From assembly GCF_003402535.2 (NCBI RefSeq), contig NZ_AP025171.1:2046001-2110000 (forward strand): a stretch of 64,000 bases of DNA. The letters run 5' to 3'. The number at the start of each line of letters is the position of its first letter. The first letter of the stretch is position 1. The position numbers were made by a program, and so were the translations under genes. The notes under the pieces were generated by a model. It was not told the origin of the DNA. It saw only the letters and a list, made by a program, of their open reading frames with translations, and did not search any database. Source of the DNA: Cupriavidus sp. P-10 (GTDB lineage Bacteria > Pseudomonadota > Gammaproteobacteria > Burkholderiales > Burkholderiaceae). Of the stretch, positions 61,171 to 64,000 are shown in pieces.

Positions 61171-61422
61171 CCAACAAGCTTCGGGTCGCCAGCAATGGCG
61201 CCATGTTGCCGCAGCCACGCTCGTGTTCGTCCCGCCATCCTCTTCTTCGCCATGGCACCGATCGCTGGCGACAAGCCCGCAGCCGTTGACCCTCAAAGCT
61301 ATGAGGTTCAGACCGTCGCCACTGGACAGGCGCCTAGACACGGCGAAGCGCCGAAGGCACACGGCGCTTGAAAGGATGGCACCAGTCTTTCCAGAGGAAC
61401 GCATCCCCCTAATGGGGTGGCC

Positions 61423-63618
61423 TTAAGTGGTTTTCAGATCGTCCCGCGTCATGGGCAGCCTGCGGATGCGCTTGCCCGTCGCGTCGTGGATGGCGTTGAG
61501 CAAGGCCGGCGTGATGAGGACCGTGGCAAGCTCGCCAATGCCGGTGGGGTCTTCGTTGCTGGGCAATATGTGAGTTTCCATCGCCGGAATCTCGTTCATG
61601 CGCAGCACGCGATAGTCGTGGAAATTCGACTGTTCGACGCGCCCGTCCTTGATCGTGATGTTGCCGAACAGCGCGGCTGACAAACCGAAGATCGTCCCGC
61701 CCTGTACCTGGGCCTCCACCGAACCGGGCGACACCACCCGGCCGCAGTCCACCACCGTGACGACGCGCTCGATCTTCACGTTGCCGTCGGCATCGACGCT
61801 GACCTCCACCACTTGGGCCGCATAGGTGTGGAAGGCGAACGTGAGCGCCACGCCGCGCCCACGGCCCTTGGGCAGTGGGCGAGTCCAGCCGGATTTCTCG
61901 ACCAGCGCGTCCAGCACGCGCACTGCGCTCGGGTGCTTGTGCAGCAGAGGCTTGCGGAAGGCGATGGTGTCCTGGCCCGCGGCTCGGGCCAGTTCGTCGA
62001 TGAAGCTCTCCACGGGGATGGCGTTCTGCATGTGCCCGACGCCGCGCCACCAACTGGTCAGAAAACCCGGCAGCTTCGGTTCCTGGCGGACGTACTGGAT
62101 GAGCACGTTGGGAAACGCATAAGGCCCTGCGGCATCGCGGGTGGCGTCCGCGTCGATGTTGTCCTTGAAGGCCGCCGGTGCAAACCGGGCCATGATGGAC
62201 GATCCGGTGACGCGGTGCTGCCAAGCGATAGGACGCCCCTGCGCATCAAGTGTCGCGCTCAGGCGGTTGTAGTGGTAGGGGCGATAGGCGCTGTGCTGCA
62301 TGTCCTCCTCGCGGCTCCAGACCACCTTGACCGGCCCCTTGACCTCGCGAGCGATGCGTACCGCCTGCGTGATGAAGTCCACCTCAAGACGGCGGCCAAA
62401 CCCGCCGCCCAGCAACTGGTTGTGAACCTGCACCTTTTCCTGGGGCAGTCCTACCACCTCGGCCGCCGCAGCCTGGGCGCGGGTGGGCACCTGGGTGCCT
62501 GTCCAGATCTCGCAGCCGTCCGGCCCGAGGCGTACCGTGCAGTTCATCGGCTCCATGGTGGCGTGAGCGAGCAAGGGCTGCTGGTAGATGGCCTCGATGG
62601 TGCGATGGCCTTTGGAGGCGGCATCCTTGCGCACGGCCGCCACATCGCCTTCCTTGCGGGCTATGGCGCCGTCCTGCTCCGATGCCTTGGCCAGTTCGTC
62701 GATCATGGCTTGCGTCGAATAGCCGGCGGCTGGGCCGTCGTCCCATTCCACTTTGGCGGCCGCGAGGCCTTTGCGCGCTGCGCCCATGTGGTCCGCCACG
62801 ACGGCAACCACGTCATCGAGCCGCACCACCTGCCGCACACCCCGTACCGCCATCGCTGCCTGTGTGTCCACGCTCTTGACGCGCCCGCCAAATACGGGGC
62901 TGGCTGCGACGGTGGTCACGCGCAGGCCAGGCAACTTCACGTCGATGCCGAACTGTGCGCTGCCGTTGACCTTGGCAGGACCGTCAAGGCGCTTGAGTCC
63001 GCTGCCGATGATCTGGAACTGCTCGGGCTTCTTGAGGGGAATGTCGGTGGGAACCGGCAATTGCGCCGCGCGCGTGGCAAGCTCGCCGTAAGTCGCTCGG
63101 CGGCCGCTGGCTTCGTGCAGTACAACTCCATTCTTCGCCGTACAGGTGGAGGCTTCGACCTTCCAGGCCCGCGCAGCGGCATCAATCAGCATCATGCGGG
63201 CGGCGGCACCAGCACGTCGCATGGGCAGCCAGGCGGTACGTACCGAATCGGAGCCTCCCGTCACCTGCTGGCCGCCAGGAGTGGGGGCGTAGAGCTTGTC
63301 ATTGGCTGAGGCGTGCTCCAACTGGACGCGCGTGGGATCGATCTCCAACTCTTCGGCGAGGAGCATCGATAGCGCAGTATAGGTGGCTTGCCCCATTTCG
63401 ACGCGAGGCATCACCAGCGTCACGACATCACTGGAGTCAATGCGTACGAAAGCGTTGAAGGTGGCAGGCGCGGAACCACCAGGCGCCGCGAGCGTCTTCG
63501 CAACCGCCATCGGCAGGTCCACGCTCAGCAGCAAGGCGCCGCCAACGCCAGCGGCCTTGAGGAAGTTGCGCCGCGAGAAGCCCGCAGGACCGTTGACCGA
63601 ATGATCGATTTTCATCAT
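61423..63618 (-). CDS. iorB: Molybdopterin-binding subunit of an isoquinoline 1-oxidoreductase-type hydroxylase
   Basis: A 731-residue xanthine-oxidase-family large subunit of the IorB branch. The Tat signal FSRRNFLKAAGVGGALLLSV fits periplasmic export. Moco-binding features include VMPRVEMGQATYTALSMLLA, GGQQVTGGSDSVRTAW, QLLGGGFGRRLEVDFITQAV and WWRGVGHMQNAIPVESF; the catalytic Glu is in PTGIGELATVLITPAL. Its ATG overlaps the TGA of the [2Fe-2S] subunit gene (ATGA), so the two are coupled. Such enzymes hydroxylate N-heterocycles or oxidise aldehydes with electron transfer to cytochrome c. The natural substrate here is unknown. Confidence 0.92.
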   Translation of the reverse strand: MMKIDHSVNGPAGFSRRNFLKAAGVGGALLLSVDLPMAVAKTLAAPGGSAPATFNAFVRIDSSDVVTLVMPRVEMGQATYTALSMLLAEELEIDPTRVQLEHASANDKLYAPTPGGQQVTGGSDSVRTAWLPMRRAGAAARMMLIDAAARAWKVEASTCTAKNGVVLHEASGRRATYGELATRAAQLPVPTDIPLKKPEQFQIIGSGLKRLDGPAKVNGSAQFGIDVKLPGLRVTTVAASPVFGGRVKSVDTQAAMAVRGVRQVVRLDDVVAVVADHMGAARKGLAAAKVEWDDGPAAGYSTQAMIDELAKASEQDGAIARKEGDVAAVRKDAASKGHRTIEAIYQQPLLAHATMEPMNCTVRLGPDGCEIWTGTQVPTRAQAAAAEVVGLPQEKVQVHNQLLGGGFGRRLEVDFITQAVRIAREVKGPVKVVWSREEDMQHSAYRPYHYNRLSATLDAQGRPIAWQHRVTGSSIMARFAPAAFKDNIDADATRDAAGPYAFPNVLIQYVRQEPKLPGFLTSWWRGVGHMQNAIPVESFIDELARAAGQDTIAFRKPLLHKHPSAVRVLDALVEKSGWTRPLPKGRGRGVALTFAFHTYAAQVVEVSVDADGNVKIERVVTVVDCGRVVSPGSVEAQVQGGTIFGLSAALFGNITIKDGRVEQSNFHDYRVLRMNEIPAMETHILPSNEDPTGIGELATVLITPALLNAIHDATGKRIRRLPMTRDDLKTT

Positions 63619-64000
63619 CTGGCTCCCTTGCTTGGCTGCTGAACGATGCGTGCCGCCTGCTTCACGGCCGCGTGGATGCGCTCATAAGTGCCACAGCGGC
63701 AGATGTTGCCGGCCATGCCGTCGCGAATCTGATCGTCCGTGGGGGAAGGCGTCTGCATCAGCAGCGCCGTGGCCGACATGATCTGGCCCGGTTGGCAGTA
63801 GCCACACTGAACCACGTCCACGTCCAGCCAGGCCTCTTGCACGGCACGGCCTGCCGCGGTGGTATGCACGGCTTCGATGGTGGTGATGGATTTGCCAGCG
63901 GCGGCCTCCACCGGCGTCACACAGGAACGGATGGCGGCACCCTCCATATGCACCGTGCAGGCGCCACACAGCGCCATGCCACAGCCGAACTTCGTTCCCG
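63615..64000 (-). CDS. iorA: [2Fe-2S]-binding subunit of the same hydroxylase (partial, runs off the window)
   Basis: About 128 C-terminal residues are visible. The plant-type [2Fe-2S] motif reads FGCGMALCGACTVHMEG (first cluster), and the second cluster ligands are in CGYCQPGQIMSATALL and NICRCGTYERIHAAVK. The 5' end with the start codon lies beyond 64000. It passes electrons from the Mo centre of the IorB-like subunit to the acceptor. The overlap of its stop with the iorB start shows a two-gene operon. Confidence 0.93.
   Translation of the reverse strand, partial: GTKFGCGMALCGACTVHMEGAAIRSCVTPVEAAAGKSITTIEAVHTTAAGRAVQEAWLDVDVVQCGYCQPGQIMSATALLMQTPSPTDDQIRDGMAGNICRCGTYERIHAAVKQAARIVQQPSKGAR

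Noticed and set aside
61813..63309. 498-codon open frame on the plus strand
   Set aside because: It is the antisense shadow of the IorB-like gene with no family motif.
1..64000. CRISPR array, tRNA, rRNA, prophage or conjugation genes
   Set aside because: No regularly spaced repeats, tRNA cloverleaf-like segments, rRNA sequence, phage structural genes or transfer genes were recognised on reading the window.

Overview
The window looks like a chromosomal accessory region from a GC-rich betaproteobacterium of the order Burkholderiales (Cupriavidus/Bordetella/Achromobacter-like). The grounds are the many Bug-family (TctC) periplasmic receptors, the Burkholderia-type porin, the DUF3422 protein and the insertion-sequence types. 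No rRNA, tRNA, CRISPR array or replication origin was seen.

Layout. 1-2.7 kb is scrap: the end of an IS66 transposase, a frameshifted small gene, a complete IS1595-type element with terminal repeats and target duplication, and an H-NS-like remnant. A DUF3422 gene follows. From 4.5 to 54.8 kb lies a very large oxidative catabolic region built from repeats of the same enzyme families: four intact GMC oxidoreductases, four intact aldehyde dehydrogenases (ALDH) plus one remnant, four intact MmgE/PrpD lyases plus one remnant, six Bug receptors, three SDRs, an HIBADH-type dehydrogenase, a hydroxypyruvate-isomerase-like protein, a BKACE (DUF849) enzyme, a nitrilase-fold amidase, two carboxymuconolactone-decarboxylase-like proteins, a VOC protein and an Asp-box repeat protein. 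Transport comes from a porin, an MHS-type MFS carrier and an AbrB-family membrane protein. Regulators are IclR and LysR proteins and a large zinc-ribbon/nucleotidyl-cyclase/AAA-ATPase/TPR protein. At 20.4-23.3 kb an IS3-family element, itself split by an IS110-family element, joins the tail of a lysR gene to the tail of an MmgE/PrpD gene, which looks like the scar of an IS-associated deletion.

The most interesting signal is a recurring 15-bp palindrome, consensus TCCCGTANTAYGGGA. Eight copies occur at 7274, 15772, 15937, 19970, 38055, 41958, 44226 and 52458, almost all in front of operons of the catabolic region, including the promoter of the only iclR gene. I read this as one regulon that ties several paralogous modules together, probably under that IclR protein. 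The likely chemistry is alcohol to aldehyde (GMC), aldehyde to acid (ALDH), lyase or dehydratase steps on branched or polycarboxylic acids (MmgE/PrpD), then BKACE, amidase and CMD steps. The substrate cannot be named from sequence.

From about 54.85 kb to the right edge is a different module: a RibD-C reductase, cyclophilin-like protein, MFS exporter, Tat-exported alpha/beta hydrolase and a frameshifted SDR, all divergent from a LysR gene. After a decayed membrane-protein gene comes an isoquinoline-oxidoreductase-type molybdenum hydroxylase pair (IorB, partial IorA). A truncated gene start at 54850-54930 marks the join between the two regions.
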